Counted from the first letter of the stretch, positions 8,161 through 17,239 are shown. The stretch is 64,000 bases of DNA from DUOA01 sp012839095 (GCA_050951505.1 JBMNJE010000003.1:160444-224443), one strand, 5' to 3'. Numbers and translations: made by a program. The notes: generated by a model not told the origin, from the sequence alone.

Positions 8161-9141
8161 CTAATATATGTCACCGTTAAATATGGAATTCTTTACGATC
8201 ACATAATCCACGTTTCGAATAGCTTCCAGCTTGTTTCCTCCGGCATAGGAAATGGAGGATTGCAGATCCTGTTCCATTTCGATTAAGGTATCCTTCAGGG
8301 ATCCCCTGTACTCGACAAACATCTTCTTACCCTCTACATTCTTTCTTTCACCTTTCTGAAATTCCGAGGCTGAACCAAAATACTCCTTATAAAGCTTTCC
8401 GTCCTTTTCAATGGTAATCCCCGGAGATTCCTCATGACCGGCAAAGAGGGATCCAATCATCACCATGGATGCTCCGAATCGGATGGATTTAGCAATATCG
8501 CCATGGGTTCTGATGCCGCCGTCGGCAATTATGGGCTTGCTGGCTGCCTTGGAACACCAGCGGAGGGCAGCCAGCTGCCAGCCCCCGGTTCCAAACCCGG
8601 TTTTTAACTTGGTGATGCAGACCTTGCCCGGTCCGATTCCCACCTTGGTGGCATCTGCTCCTGCGTTTTCCAAATCCCTGACCGCTGCAGGCGTACCTAC
8701 ATTGCCTGCTATCAGGAAGCTGTCCGGCAGGTGTTGTTTGATATAACGAATCATGCGTATAACAGCATCGGAATGACCGTGGGCAACGTCTATGGTGATA
8801 TATTCCGGCACCAGTCCATTCTGCACCAGCTGGTCAATAAAGTCATATTCCTCCTCTTTAATTCCCACGCTTACAGAGGCATACAAACCTCTTGCCCGCA
8901 TATCCTGTATAAACTCCAGGCGCGTTTCCGGCTTAAACCGGTGCATGATATAAAAGTAATTGTTTTCCGCAAGAAAAACAGCTATACTTTCATCAATAAT
9001 AGTCTGCATATTGGATGGTACCACCGGCAGCCGGAATCTCCCGGGTCCGAACTTGATGGATGTGTCACACTCACTCCGGCTGTTTACAATACACTTATTG
9101 GGAATAAGCTGTACATCTTCGTAATCAAATACTCTGTCCAT
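8161..9141 (-). CDS. guaC: GMP reductase
   Basis: A 326-residue TIM-barrel enzyme that converts GMP to IMP with NADPH and releases ammonia, returning guanine nucleotides to the adenine branch. The catalytic loop GIGPGKVCIT places the nucleophile at Cys175, and the phosphate-binding segments ADGGIRTHGD and GSLFAGHEESPG follow. The length and the absence of a CBS domain separate it from IMP dehydrogenase. ATG 9141 is chosen because AGGAG precedes it; the frame remains open to 9222. Confidence 0.9.
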   Translation of the reverse strand: MDRVFDYEDVQLIPNKCIVNSRSECDTSIKFGPGRFRLPVVPSNMQTIIDESIAVFLAENNYFYIMHRFKPETRLEFIQDMRARGLYASVSVGIKEEEYDFIDQLVQNGLVPEYITIDVAHGHSDAVIRMIRYIKQHLPDSFLIAGNVGTPAAVRDLENAGADATKVGIGPGKVCITKLKTGFGTGGWQLAALRWCSKAASKPIIADGGIRTHGDIAKSIRFGASMVMIGSLFAGHEESPGITIEKDGKLYKEYFGSASEFQKGERKNVEGKKMFVEYRGSLKDTLIEMEQDLQSSISYAGGNKLEAIRNVDYVIVKNSIFNGDIY

Positions 9142-9345
9142 AGGATCTCCTCTCTTGTTTGCATTAAAATATAAGATGTAAAGCAAGTTAATAGATGCAG
9201 CACTGCCAGCTTTATTTATCAACTGAATGCCAAGCCCTCAATCAAAGCAATTTTACTCACCCAGGCAGTGCTTTCTATGGTATTATTTTACCATATAATC
9301 AGAATATCGGAAGCAGGATAAAGGAATCTGCAGGGAGGATTAACC

Positions 9346-10269
9346 GTGAAAGGCAGAAGAACAAAAACCGTCCGTGGAAGGCATCACTCGAAAGTCCTTA
9401 TTATTATTTCCATTTTGGCTCTTGTTTCACTCACATTATTTTTAGGGACCTTGTCTGGGACAGGCAGCCTTCGGGAAAAATGGGAGCATGCCCTGGAGCA
9501 AAACGGCCATCTGGAAGAGCATATACAGGTGCTTAAGACCTCTGCCCGGCAGCTGGAAGAGAAAAACCAGGCTTTGGAAGAGGCAAACACAAGTCTGAAA
9601 GAGGAGAATTTAGATCTGCAGGAAAAGGTTAACCGGCTGGAGAAGGATAATGCCGGGCTGGAAGCAGACATTCTCCTGCTTAGACAGCAAATGCAGCAAA
9701 GGGAATCGTCCTACCGCAAGGAGGTATTGAACGGGTTAGTTGATATTCAGGCATTGGATTCCTCTATAGTGGTGGATCTCCGCTATGCGACTGAAGACAA
9801 TTTTACAGGACGGCAGCTCTATCCGGACAACAGCAGGGCCTATCTCAGAAGGGAAACAGCAGTTAAGCTGATACAGGCCAGTGAGATATTCAAAAAGGAT
9901 GGTTATACCATTAAGATATGGGATGCCTACCGTCCTTTGTCTGTTCAGCGGATTATGTGGGAGCATTCGCCCCTGCCCGGCTTTCTTGCCCATCCGGACA
10001 AGGGTTCCAATCACAATCGGGGGGCAGCGGTAGACATTACCCTGATGGATCAGGAGGGCAATGAACTGGAAATGCCCACCGGATTTGATGATTTCACAGA
10101 GAAGGCTGCCAGGGATTATGCCGATCATTCCCCGGAGGCGAAGAAAAATATGGATTATTTAACCCAGGTCATGGTCAGCTGCGGTTTTAGGGGCATCAGA
10201 ACCGAGTGGTGGCATTTCGATGATCTGGATGCCAAAAACTATCCATTGTTGGATGTGGGTCTGGACTAA
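9346..10269 (+). CDS. Membrane-anchored VanX-like D-Ala-D-Ala dipeptidase (M15D)
   Basis: A 307-residue protein with an N-terminal membrane anchor (about 17-36), a coiled coil (about 42-122) and a C-terminal M15D peptidase domain. Catalytic features of VanX are present: DAYRP with Arg196, SNHNRGAAVD with zinc ligands His223 and Asp230, and TEWWHFDD with Glu287 and His290. The domain hydrolyses D-Ala-D-Ala; classical VanX is cytosolic, so the anchor and stalk suggest an extracytoplasmic wall-recycling role. GTG 9346 follows GGGAGG. No vanHA genes adjoin, so resistance is unlikely. Confidence 0.85.
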   Translation: MKGRRTKTVRGRHHSKVLIIISILALVSLTLFLGTLSGTGSLREKWEHALEQNGHLEEHIQVLKTSARQLEEKNQALEEANTSLKEENLDLQEKVNRLEKDNAGLEADILLLRQQMQQRESSYRKEVLNGLVDIQALDSSIVVDLRYATEDNFTGRQLYPDNSRAYLRRETAVKLIQASEIFKKDGYTIKIWDAYRPLSVQRIMWEHSPLPGFLAHPDKGSNHNRGAAVDITLMDQEGNELEMPTGFDDFTEKAARDYADHSPEAKKNMDYLTQVMVSCGFRGIRTEWWHFDDLDAKNYPLLDVGLD

Positions 10270-10350
10270 ACCGCTCCATATCTATATAATAAGATATTGT
10301 ATTTTCAGCATTATAAAATTTTCAGCACTAATTCAGGGGGAGGAGCAATT

Positions 10351-10719
10351 TTGAACGGAAGCTTGAATAAAATTCTGGAGACATTGGTATATTATACGGC
10401 CTACACTATGGAGATTGTAGGAATTGCTATAATTGTTGCCTCAGGGGTGAAAGCCTTATACTACTTTGTCAAGGGGAAGATGCGGTTTCACAACCACCTG
10501 GTATCCCTGACCATGGCAGAGGGTATGAACATGAGCCTGGGCTTCTTACTGGCTGCGGAGCTGTCCTTAAGTATAGTAACCAAGACAATTCCAAACCTGA
10601 TTGTCCTTGGAGGCATAGCAGCCATAAGAGTAGGTCTGACATTTGTACTGCATTGGGAAATTGGTGAATATGAAAAACGAGCTGATTCAGAAACTCATCC
10701 TGAAAAGCGTCCGAGATAG
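10351..10719 (+). CDS. DUF1622 family membrane protein
   Basis: A 122-residue protein with three predicted membrane helices and the DUF1622 pattern: GVKALYYFVKGK, a conserved segment ending in AEGMNMSLGFLLAAELS, and a final helix ending HWEIGEYE. The function of DUF1622 is not known. TTG at 10351 is taken as the start because GGGGGAGGAG lies directly upstream; the frame extends to 10297 without such a site. It stands between the VanX-like gene and gatC, 52 bases before the latter. Confidence 0.8.
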   Translation: MNGSLNKILETLVYYTAYTMEIVGIAIIVASGVKALYYFVKGKMRFHNHLVSLTMAEGMNMSLGFLLAAELSLSIVTKTIPNLIVLGGIAAIRVGLTFVLHWEIGEYEKRADSETHPEKRPR

Positions 10720-10771
10720 CTGCAAGTCCACAGCACCTGCTCCTATATCTTTCTGATGGGAGGAAGATACA

Positions 10772-11116
10772 GTGAAAACAGATGTGAACACCGTTAAGCA
10801 TATGGCCCGGCTGGCTAAACTTAAATTGACCGATCAGGAGGCAGCTGCACTGGCGGAAGATTTGAGTTCTCTTTTTGCAGAGCTGAATAATATCCGTCTT
10901 GATGAGACTACGGGACAGTGTGAAACGACGGCACAGAAACTCGATATAGCTCAGCTTGAAGGCTGTGCCTTGCGCAAGGATGAGCCGGATAAGTTTCCCT
11001 ATCGGACTGAACTTCTCCAAAGCATGAAGCATATCAGGGATGACTATGCAGTTATGCCAAGGGCCCTGAATCCGGATGGGGGATGGGACAGTGAAGAGTC
11101 AAAACATGATGAGTAA
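10772..11116 (+). CDS. gatC: Glutamyl-tRNA(Gln)/aspartyl-tRNA(Asn) amidotransferase subunit C
   Basis: A 114-residue GatC. The N-terminus VKHMARLAKLKLTDQEAAAL is typical of the subunit that clasps GatA and GatB together. GTG at 10772 follows GGGAGGA. Its last codons overlap the start of gatA and gatB follows, the usual gatCAB order. The C-terminus is slightly longer than usual because of an acidic tail. It is intact even though the neighbouring GatA lacks its active site, so the complex may still assemble. Confidence 0.88.
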   Translation: MKTDVNTVKHMARLAKLKLTDQEAAALAEDLSSLFAELNNIRLDETTGQCETTAQKLDIAQLEGCALRKDEPDKFPYRTELLQSMKHIRDDYAVMPRALNPDGGWDSEESKHDE

Positions 11117-12563
11117 TAATGTCGGTGAAATGACAATTTCAGAGCTGGCAGAGGGATACCGGTACAGGCATTTTTCCATCAGGGAAACCGTCCGGCACTA
11201 TTTGGAACGGATTGCCAAACTGGATGAAGGCCTTGGCACATTCATTACCGTCTGCAAGGAAACTGCCCTCAGGGAAGCTGAAAAGCTGGATGAAGGGTTG
11301 AGCAGAGGCGGTGATATCGGGCTGCTGGGCGGCATTCCCCTGGTTGTTGCCGATAATATCTGTACCAGGGGTATCAGGACAACCTGTGCTTCCAGGGCAC
11401 TGGAAGACTTTGTTCCGTCTTATGATGCGGCGGCGGTGGAAAGGCTTAAGGCTGCAGGGGCCCTAATAATCGGCAAGACCGGTCTGAATGAATTTGCCAT
11501 CGGGGCAAGCACTGAAGGTACAGCCCATCAGGCAGCATGCTTCTTCGGCAACTTACGAAAGGGCAGCAGGGCATATGGCGATTTAACCTGCGGCTCGGCT
11601 GCGGCTTTGGCAGCAGGTTTCGCTCCTCTGGCCTTAAGTTCCGGCACAAGGGGTGCTGTAACCCTGTCTGCCGCCTTTTATGGTCTGGTGGGGCTCAAAC
11701 CCACCTGCGGGGCTGTTTCCAGATATGGATTGATCCCTTTTACCTCCACTTTGGATCAAATCGGACTTATGGCACGGGATACCAGGGACTGTGCTCTGGC
11801 ATTTCAAATTATCCGGAATAATGTCAATACATCTGATACAGAAGAATTAAGTAAGGGAGTAGAGGGCCTAAGGATAGGCATACCCAAGGAATTGACGGAA
11901 TGTATCCGGGAGCAGAATCAGGAGCTAGCAGCTGCGATTCATAAGGCGATAAGGATTTATGAAAGGCTGGGTGCTGAAGTAGGGGAAATGTCCCTGCCCC
12001 CGGCTGACGGCTGCCTGTCTGCCTATGAGATTATAGCATCTGCTGAGGCTGGTTCCAACCTGGCCAGATATGACGGGATGCATTACGGGTACTGTTCAGA
12101 TATGCCGCCGGATGAAGCAGAACATAACCTAAATGAGATGATAATAAGAAGCAGGACGGAAAGCTTTGGGATGGAAGTAAAGCGCTGTATTATACTTGGA
12201 ACTTATGTGCTTTCCACAGAGCATGGTGCTGCCTGTTTGCGAAAGGCGGTTCAGGTGAGAAGGAGAGTTCAGAATGCCTGGAAGGAAGCCTTCCGGCACT
12301 GTGATTTAATGCTTCTGCCTGTCTTATCGGATTCAAATGGCTTTTCTGTAACGGATGGTTATGCCATGATGATGGACATGGCGGGAATCCCTGCTGTTAC
12401 CGTACCCTGTGGCTTCAGCTCTTCCGCTTTGCCTATAGGCCTTCAGCTGGCAGCAGACCACTATAAGGAAGGAAGGCTGCTTCGGGCTGCATACAGTCTG
12501 GAGCAGGAGCTGGCATTAACCGGATTTAGGCCTGTATGGAAGGAGGCAGATCGGTTTGTTTGA
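11106..12563 (+). CDS. gatA: GatA-like amidase subunit lacking the catalytic triad
   Basis: By length, fold motifs and position this is GatA of the tRNA-dependent amidotransferase, which normally releases ammonia from glutamine with a Lys-cisSer-Ser triad. Numbering from ATG 11106 (485 residues), the KDN lysine is Ala82 (LVVADN). The glycine/serine loop reads YGDLTCGSAAA, with Leu160 at the cis-serine. The nucleophile region reads GTRGAVTLSAAF, with Ala184 at the serine. The 24-residue spacing between the last two positions matches functional GatA. Surrounding structural motifs (GLKPT, SRYGLI, LDQIG, GLQLAADH) are kept, so this is not random decay. Glutaminase activity should be absent. The gene overlaps gatC and gatB. 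Confidence 0.85.
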   Translation: MMSNNVGEMTISELAEGYRYRHFSIRETVRHYLERIAKLDEGLGTFITVCKETALREAEKLDEGLSRGGDIGLLGGIPLVVADNICTRGIRTTCASRALEDFVPSYDAAAVERLKAAGALIIGKTGLNEFAIGASTEGTAHQAACFFGNLRKGSRAYGDLTCGSAAALAAGFAPLALSSGTRGAVTLSAAFYGLVGLKPTCGAVSRYGLIPFTSTLDQIGLMARDTRDCALAFQIIRNNVNTSDTEELSKGVEGLRIGIPKELTECIREQNQELAAAIHKAIRIYERLGAEVGEMSLPPADGCLSAYEIIASAEAGSNLARYDGMHYGYCSDMPPDEAEHNLNEMIIRSRTESFGMEVKRCIILGTYVLSTEHGAACLRKAVQVRRRVQNAWKEAFRHCDLMLLPVLSDSNGFSVTDGYAMMMDMAGIPAVTVPCGFSSSALPIGLQLAADHYKEGRLLRAAYSLEQELALTGFRPVWKEADRFV

Positions 12564-14004
12564 AACCATCATCGGCCTGGAAATCCATGTGGAGCTGAAA
12601 ACCAGAACCAAGCTCTTCTGCGGCTGCTCAACCGGATTCGGTGATCCGCCCAATCACAATATCTGTCCTGTCTGCGCAGGCATGCCGGGTGCACTGCCGG
12701 CATTGAATGAAGAGGCGGTCAGGCTGGCAATACGGGCAGGCAGGGCTTTGTCATGCAGAATCAATCCTGTCAGCAGCTTTGACAGGAAAAGCTATTTCTA
12801 TCCCGATCTTCCCAAGTCCTATCAAATTACCCAGCATCAAATACCCATATGTGAGGGCGGGTATCTGGATCTGGAGGATCCGGACAATTCGCCGGAAAAG
12901 GGCCTATATAGGCGCATTGCCATTGAAAGAATCCATCTGGAAGAGGATGCTGCCAAACTGATTCATCCGGAGGACCGGCCGGTTACTCTTGTTGACTACA
13001 ATCGGGCAGGAATACCCCTTATTGAAATTGTCACCCGTCCGGAGCTGACATCTCCTGAAGACGCGGCTGCCTTTCTGAAAGAGCTGAAAGCCATATTGGA
13101 ATATTTGGGTGTATCGGACTGCAGAATGGAGCAGGGTTCTCTCCGCTGTGATGTCAATATCTCAGTCAGGAAAACCGGCAGCAGGAAGCCGGGTACAAAG
13201 GTTGAGATCAAGAACATGAATTCCTTCAGGGAAATTCAAAAAGCCCTGGAGTATGAGCAGGAGCGGCAGAAGAAGCTGTTTTTGTCAAACAGGTCCCATG
13301 AGATTATCAGCGAAACCAGAATGTGGGACAGCCGGCAGGGCATCACAAAGCCCATGCGTTTCAAAGACGAAGGCCGCCATTACCGGTTCTTCCCTGAGCC
13401 GGATCTGCCCCCGATTGATCTCAGAAGCAGCCGGACTCTTTCCTGGCTGGAGGAAAATCTTCCCGAGCTGCCCGGGCAGAAAAGAGAGCGGTTTGTAAAA
13501 CAATACGGGCTCAGCAGCTACGAGGCAGGCATATTGACGGGCAGCAGGGCCCTGGCAGATTATTTTGAAGAGGTGACAGCTTACGGCGTCCGGCCCGGGG
13601 ATGCCTCCAATTGGATTATCACAGAGCTGCTGAGGCTGTGGAAACCATCGGAAGACCGGGGCAGCCCTGTGAGAAGCCGGTCACTGGCTCAGCTGATTCG
13701 GCTGATTGATGAGGGAAGGATCAGCAGAAATGCGGCCAAGGAAGTATTGAATGATATGCATGCCGCAGGCAGGGAGCCCATGGATATCATCATGCAAAAG
13801 AATTTGATCCAGGTAAGCGGGCAGGATGAAATTGCGGAACTGGTGGAAGCTGTGATGGCTGATAACACAGACGCAGTTCAGGAATATAAGGCGGGTAAAA
13901 GCAAAGTGTTCGGCTTTCTGATGGGGCAGATTATGAAAGCCGGCAGGGGCAGGGTGAATCCCAATATTGCCGGAAAAATACTTGAGGAAAGGCTTAAAGG
14001 ATAG
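12556..14004 (+). CDS. gatB: Glutamyl-tRNA(Gln)/aspartyl-tRNA(Asn) amidotransferase subunit B
   Basis: A 482-residue GatB, the kinase and transamidase subunit that activates Glu-tRNA(Gln) or Asp-tRNA(Asn) with ATP and receives ammonia. The signature residues look intact: GLEIHVELKT at the N-terminus, zinc cysteines in CGCS and CPVC, RIHLEEDAAK, DYNRAGIPLIEIV, GSLRCDVNIS, and a C-terminal helical tail domain. TTG 12556 with AGGAGG at 12541-12546 overlaps the end of gatA by eight bases. With a dead GatA partner it might use free ammonia, borrow another GatA, or have a different role. Confidence 0.9.
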   Translation: MFETIIGLEIHVELKTRTKLFCGCSTGFGDPPNHNICPVCAGMPGALPALNEEAVRLAIRAGRALSCRINPVSSFDRKSYFYPDLPKSYQITQHQIPICEGGYLDLEDPDNSPEKGLYRRIAIERIHLEEDAAKLIHPEDRPVTLVDYNRAGIPLIEIVTRPELTSPEDAAAFLKELKAILEYLGVSDCRMEQGSLRCDVNISVRKTGSRKPGTKVEIKNMNSFREIQKALEYEQERQKKLFLSNRSHEIISETRMWDSRQGITKPMRFKDEGRHYRFFPEPDLPPIDLRSSRTLSWLEENLPELPGQKRERFVKQYGLSSYEAGILTGSRALADYFEEVTAYGVRPGDASNWIITELLRLWKPSEDRGSPVRSRSLAQLIRLIDEGRISRNAAKEVLNDMHAAGREPMDIIMQKNLIQVSGQDEIAELVEAVMADNTDAVQEYKAGKSKVFGFLMGQIMKAGRGRVNPNIAGKILEERLKG

Positions 14005-14036
14005 TAACAGATTTATGAAAACAGGTACCGGTAAAA

Positions 14037-14080
14037 GCAAATCCGCTGCAACAGGTTTCAGCCCGACTGCAGCGGATTGG
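14037..14080. terminator. Intrinsic terminator between convergent genes
   Basis: AATCCGCTGCA pairs with TGCAGCGGATT across an 18-base loop, followed by GGATTTT on the + strand. It separates gatB from the convergent CofE-like gene and probably serves both. Confidence 0.6.
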
Positions 14081-14103
14081 ATTTTGAGGCAATATAATAA
14101 CTG

Positions 14104-15297
14104 TTATTTGGTAAAATCGTCGAAGTAGCCCTGCACATATACCACAGGTGTACCCTTATCGCCGCTGCCCGAGGTAAGATCACAGAGGGAGCCGATTAAA
14201 TCAGTCAGCCGTCTGGGGGTGGTACCCTGGGACAGCATATCTCCCACCAAATCGGATTGCTTGTTTTTTATATATTCGGCAATGGCTTTTCTCTGCTCTT
14301 CCCCCTTCAAATGGGAAAAGAAGTTATCTGCCAGATATTTAAGCTTCAGCTCACTGGGGGTGCCTTCCAAACCTTTTGTATAGCCGGGAGAGACCACCGG
14401 ATCCGCCAACTCCCAAATTTTGCCCACGGGATCCCTGAAGGCGCCGTCTCCGTATACCATTACCTCTACGTTTTTTCCGGTTTTCTCCTTCATGACAGCC
14501 TGTATTCTTTCAACCAGCAGTTGACTGTCCCTGGGGAAAAGCTTAACTTCATCCTCTGTTGCCTTATTGGCGCCTAACAGCCCGTATTCCTCATTATATC
14601 CGTTGCTGCCGATAGGCCGGGTCAGAATATCTTCCAGTCCGTATACCTTTTCGACTCCATTGGCTGTCAGGATGCGCCGGGTTCTGGCTCTTGTATGGAT
14701 ATCGCAGGTAAGAACGCTCTTTGTATACTGCAGTATGGTCAGGGGATTATTGGAGAAAACTATTTCACATTCCCTGCCTTCCTTTTCCACGAGGGAACGG
14801 TAATACTCAACGTAATCAACGCCGGTGAAGGTGTGCCTGGTGCTGCCGAACATTTCCCTGAATTGTTTTTCGGTGAACACATGGGACCAGGGATTGACAC
14901 CCTTTTCGTCCAATTGATCCAGGTTGACCAGGTGGTTTCCTACCTCATCTGAGGGGTAGCTGAGCATAAGCACAATTTTTTTGGATGCTCCCCTTGCAAT
15001 GCCCCGCAGGCAGATTCCAAACCGGTTGCGGCTGAGTATGGGGAATACCAGGCCAATGGTATCTCCGCCAAACTTTTCACTAATGTCCTCTGCAATGGCA
15101 TCAACAGATGCATAATTGCCTTGAGCACGGCCTACAACAGACTCAGTAACAGCAATGATATCCCTGTCCTGTATGGTAAAGCCCTCTGACTGAGCGGCCT
15201 TCAATATACAATCAGGCACAATCTGCTCCAGGTTATCCCCTTTGTTGATAATTGGAGTACGAATTCCCCTTACAACGGTTCCTACCATCCTTACCAT
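14104..15297 (-). CDS. CofE-like (F420-0:gamma-glutamyl ligase family) protein
   Basis: A 397-residue protein resembling coenzyme F420-0:L-glutamate ligase CofE: N-terminal VVRGIRTPIINKGDNL, then DRDIIAVTESVVGRAQG, and a central cofactor-binding region. True CofE is about 250 residues; this longer form is common in Clostridia that do not make F420, where the substrate is unknown. No other F420 genes are in the window. AAAGGAGAGGG before ATG 15297 supports the start. Probable activity is a gamma-glutamyl or similar amide ligation using a nucleotide. Confidence 0.72.
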   Translation of the reverse strand: MVRMVGTVVRGIRTPIINKGDNLEQIVPDCILKAAQSEGFTIQDRDIIAVTESVVGRAQGNYASVDAIAEDISEKFGGDTIGLVFPILSRNRFGICLRGIARGASKKIVLMLSYPSDEVGNHLVNLDQLDEKGVNPWSHVFTEKQFREMFGSTRHTFTGVDYVEYYRSLVEKEGRECEIVFSNNPLTILQYTKSVLTCDIHTRARTRRILTANGVEKVYGLEDILTRPIGSNGYNEEYGLLGANKATEDEVKLFPRDSQLLVERIQAVMKEKTGKNVEVMVYGDGAFRDPVGKIWELADPVVSPGYTKGLEGTPSELKLKYLADNFFSHLKGEEQRKAIAEYIKNKQSDLVGDMLSQGTTPRRLTDLIGSLCDLTSGSGDKGTPVVYVQGYFDDFTK

Positions 15298-15436
15298 AAT
15301 ACCCTCTCCTTTGACCGGCCGGCATAAACCGGCTCAAACCTGTTGTCTGATTTTTTGCGTGAAGAATCGGATCTCACAATAGTAATATACACTTTTCATG
15401 GTCATAAGTAAAATAAAAAATGCAATCAATCTTTAT

Positions 15437-16087
15437 TTACTTATTGCTATAGGTGCTTTGAAGCCGGTTTATCATATTTCTCATCTGGGGCAGCATGACA
15501 ATGACAGCGCAGATCACAAATTCCACACCCAGATAGGAGCCGTTATAGCTCAGGGAATATAAGGCGGCATGCTGATCGCCTGCATATTCTGCAAAAAACA
15601 GGATACCCGTCAGAAAATGCATTGAAAACCTGCCCAGGATGGCAACAAAACTGCCCAGCAGCAGGTTTTTCCTGAAAAAGCCGGCAAGGCCAAGCATCCC
15701 GAAAGCAACGGGATAGTCAAAGAGAAACTGGGCCCAATGGACTATATAAGGATCCTGAATATACTGGAGCATACCATAAGCCATTCCCGTAATGATGCCG
15801 GGAACGGGTCCGAATATATAGGCATAGATAATCATGGGCAGCATGCTGCCGGGAGTTATGCTTCCACCCTGAGGCATGCGAAAGAGCCGGATGTAGGACA
15901 GCACAAATGACAAGGCAACGGAGACGCTGGCGTATACCAGCATCCTGGTGGTAAAACGGACCTGTCTGCTTTTTTGTATCAGAATTATACCGCCAAGACC
16001 TGCCACTGACAAAAGGACCAGGATGGCAATGGTACTGGGGGTCAGGTCTGCAAATTTGCCGAAGATATCGGAAAAAAGAAACATCAT
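15437..16087 (-). CDS. thiT: Thiamine-specific ECF transporter S component ThiT
   Basis: A 216-residue membrane protein with about six helices that binds thiamine and works with the shared ECF energising module. The family motif RMPQGGSITPGSMLPMIIYA and the later HWAQFLFDYPVAFG match ThiT (YuaJ). ATG at 16087 is chosen because AGGAGGG lies seven bases before it; the open frame extends to 16162. A TPP riboswitch and terminator directly upstream show control by thiamine status. The A/T components are not in the window. Confidence 0.92.
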   Translation of the reverse strand: MMFLFSDIFGKFADLTPSTIAILVLLSVAGLGGIILIQKSRQVRFTTRMLVYASVSVALSFVLSYIRLFRMPQGGSITPGSMLPMIIYAYIFGPVPGIITGMAYGMLQYIQDPYIVHWAQFLFDYPVAFGMLGLAGFFRKNLLLGSFVAILGRFSMHFLTGILFFAEYAGDQHAALYSLSYNGSYLGVEFVICAVIVMLPQMRNMINRLQSTYSNK

Positions 16088-16159
16088 ATAAAATCCCTCC
16101 TGAATCTTAATCATGCATATAAGCGGGAAGAAATGCAGAATAGAGAAGAATCGGGAAAA

Positions 16160-16188
16160 CAAAAAACATGAAAGGAAGCTTTCATGTT
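16160..16188 (-). terminator. Riboswitch-controlled terminator upstream of thiT
   Basis: On the minus strand ACATGAAAG pairs with CTTTCATGT around a four-base loop, followed by six T residues. It lies between the TPP aptamer and thiT, as expected for a transcription-attenuation switch that turns thiT off when TPP is bound. Confidence 0.85.
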
Positions 16189-16222
16189 TGGAATCAGATA
16201 CTGTCTGTTCTGTTTGATGGTA

Positions 16223-16304
16223 TGCTTCCCTACGCAGGCATTATCCTACAGGTTCAAAGGGTCGGATTTCAAAGGAAACCCTCTCAGCCGCAGCTCCCCC
16301 AGCT
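16223..16304 (-). ncRNA. TPP riboswitch (THI element)
   Basis: The minus strand shows the conserved THI sequence blocks in order: GGGGGAGC, GGCTGAGAGGG, ACCCTTTGAACCTG, and GGATAATGCCTGCGTAGGGA. These are the pyrimidine- and pyrophosphate-binding parts of the thiamine pyrophosphate aptamer. It precedes a hairpin terminator and thiT. Confidence 0.93.
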
Positions 16305-16471
16305 TTCTATGCTTTTTTTACAGTATAGCATTTTACCTTCTGTATGGCAAGCGGTTCCCTTTTACAAATCCCGTTTAGTGGAAGGATAATAAGGCCTCTG
16401 GTCGAATTACTCATATATGGCAGAAAACAACTGCACGAGGGGCAGAATAAGGATAGAAAGGTGACGGCAGG

Positions 16472-17101
16472 ATGAATCAATATTATTGCAGAAAAACTCA
16501 ATATCCCCTGAACATAGATGGAGACGTAAAAAAGCCGAAATGGGAACAGGCTGAAAAGGTATTTCTGGTGGATACTGTTACAGGGCAGCCTCCCAGACAG
16601 AAAACCTGGTGCAAGCTCCTTTGGGATGAAGACTTTTTATATGCGGCATTTTACTGTGAGGATGATTATATCAATGCCGGCCTCACGGGCTACAACGATA
16701 AAATTTACGAGGAAGAAGTGGTGGAAATTTTCCTGGACGATAATTGTGACCTGAAGACCTATATCGAAATTGAGCTGAGTCCATTAAATACCCTTCTTCA
16801 TTACAGCATGCATAATGATCTCAGGGGTACCAAAATTGCCTTTGCCAGGGTGGAGAAAACCATTATCAGTGCTGTTCGGGATGACCGGGAACAGAATATC
16901 TGGACAGCTGAGCTGGCAATTCCCTTCACGGAATTTTTGACTGCTCCAAACAGTCCTCCCAAAAAAGGAGACAAGTGGCTGATGAACCTTTACCGCATAG
17001 ATCGGCCCTTGGACGGCTCTGATGAATACACTGCCTGGCAGCCTACAGGAAAAATTAACTATCATATGCCGGAAAAATTCGGAACCCTGGTATTTGCTTA
17101 A
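16472..17101 (+). CDS. CBM9-like carbohydrate-binding domain protein
   Basis: A 209-residue protein consisting almost wholly of a family 9-like carbohydrate-binding (DOMON-type) beta-sandwich. Indicative segments are the N-terminal IDGDVKKPKWEQAE, LLWDEDFLYAAFYCEDD, the EEEVVEIFLDD ligand strand and the C-terminal YTAWQPTGKINYHMPEKFGTLVF. No signal peptide or catalytic domain is present, so it would be cytoplasmic or exported by another route; its ligand is unknown. It stands alone between the divergent thiT leader and a convergent isomerase-like gene. Confidence 0.78.
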   Translation: MNQYYCRKTQYPLNIDGDVKKPKWEQAEKVFLVDTVTGQPPRQKTWCKLLWDEDFLYAAFYCEDDYINAGLTGYNDKIYEEEVVEIFLDDNCDLKTYIEIELSPLNTLLHYSMHNDLRGTKIAFARVEKTIISAVRDDREQNIWTAELAIPFTEFLTAPNSPPKKGDKWLMNLYRIDRPLDGSDEYTAWQPTGKINYHMPEKFGTLVFA

Positions 17102-17169
17102 AAGCAAACAACTGGAATCATATGAGTAAGAGGGTAACATGGCACGGAACTGTCAATACATAGAAGGAA

Positions 17170-17202
17170 GCAAAAACGGTTTCCAAAGAATTGGAAACCG
17201 TT
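17170..17202 (-). terminator. Intrinsic terminator of the isomerase-like gene
   Basis: AACGGTTTCCA pairs with TGGAAACCGTT around a six-base loop; the minus strand then runs into five T residues. It lies about 40 bases past the stop of the minus-strand gene. Confidence 0.8.
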
Positions 17203-17239
17203 CAGGGTCATTCATGTTCATGGATGATTTAAGGCTGAT

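Noticed and set aside
3510..10269. VanW and VanX-like genes as a vancomycin-resistance cluster
   Set aside because: They are six kilobases apart with unrelated genes between, a second VanW protein is elsewhere, and no vanH, ligase or two-component genes are present.
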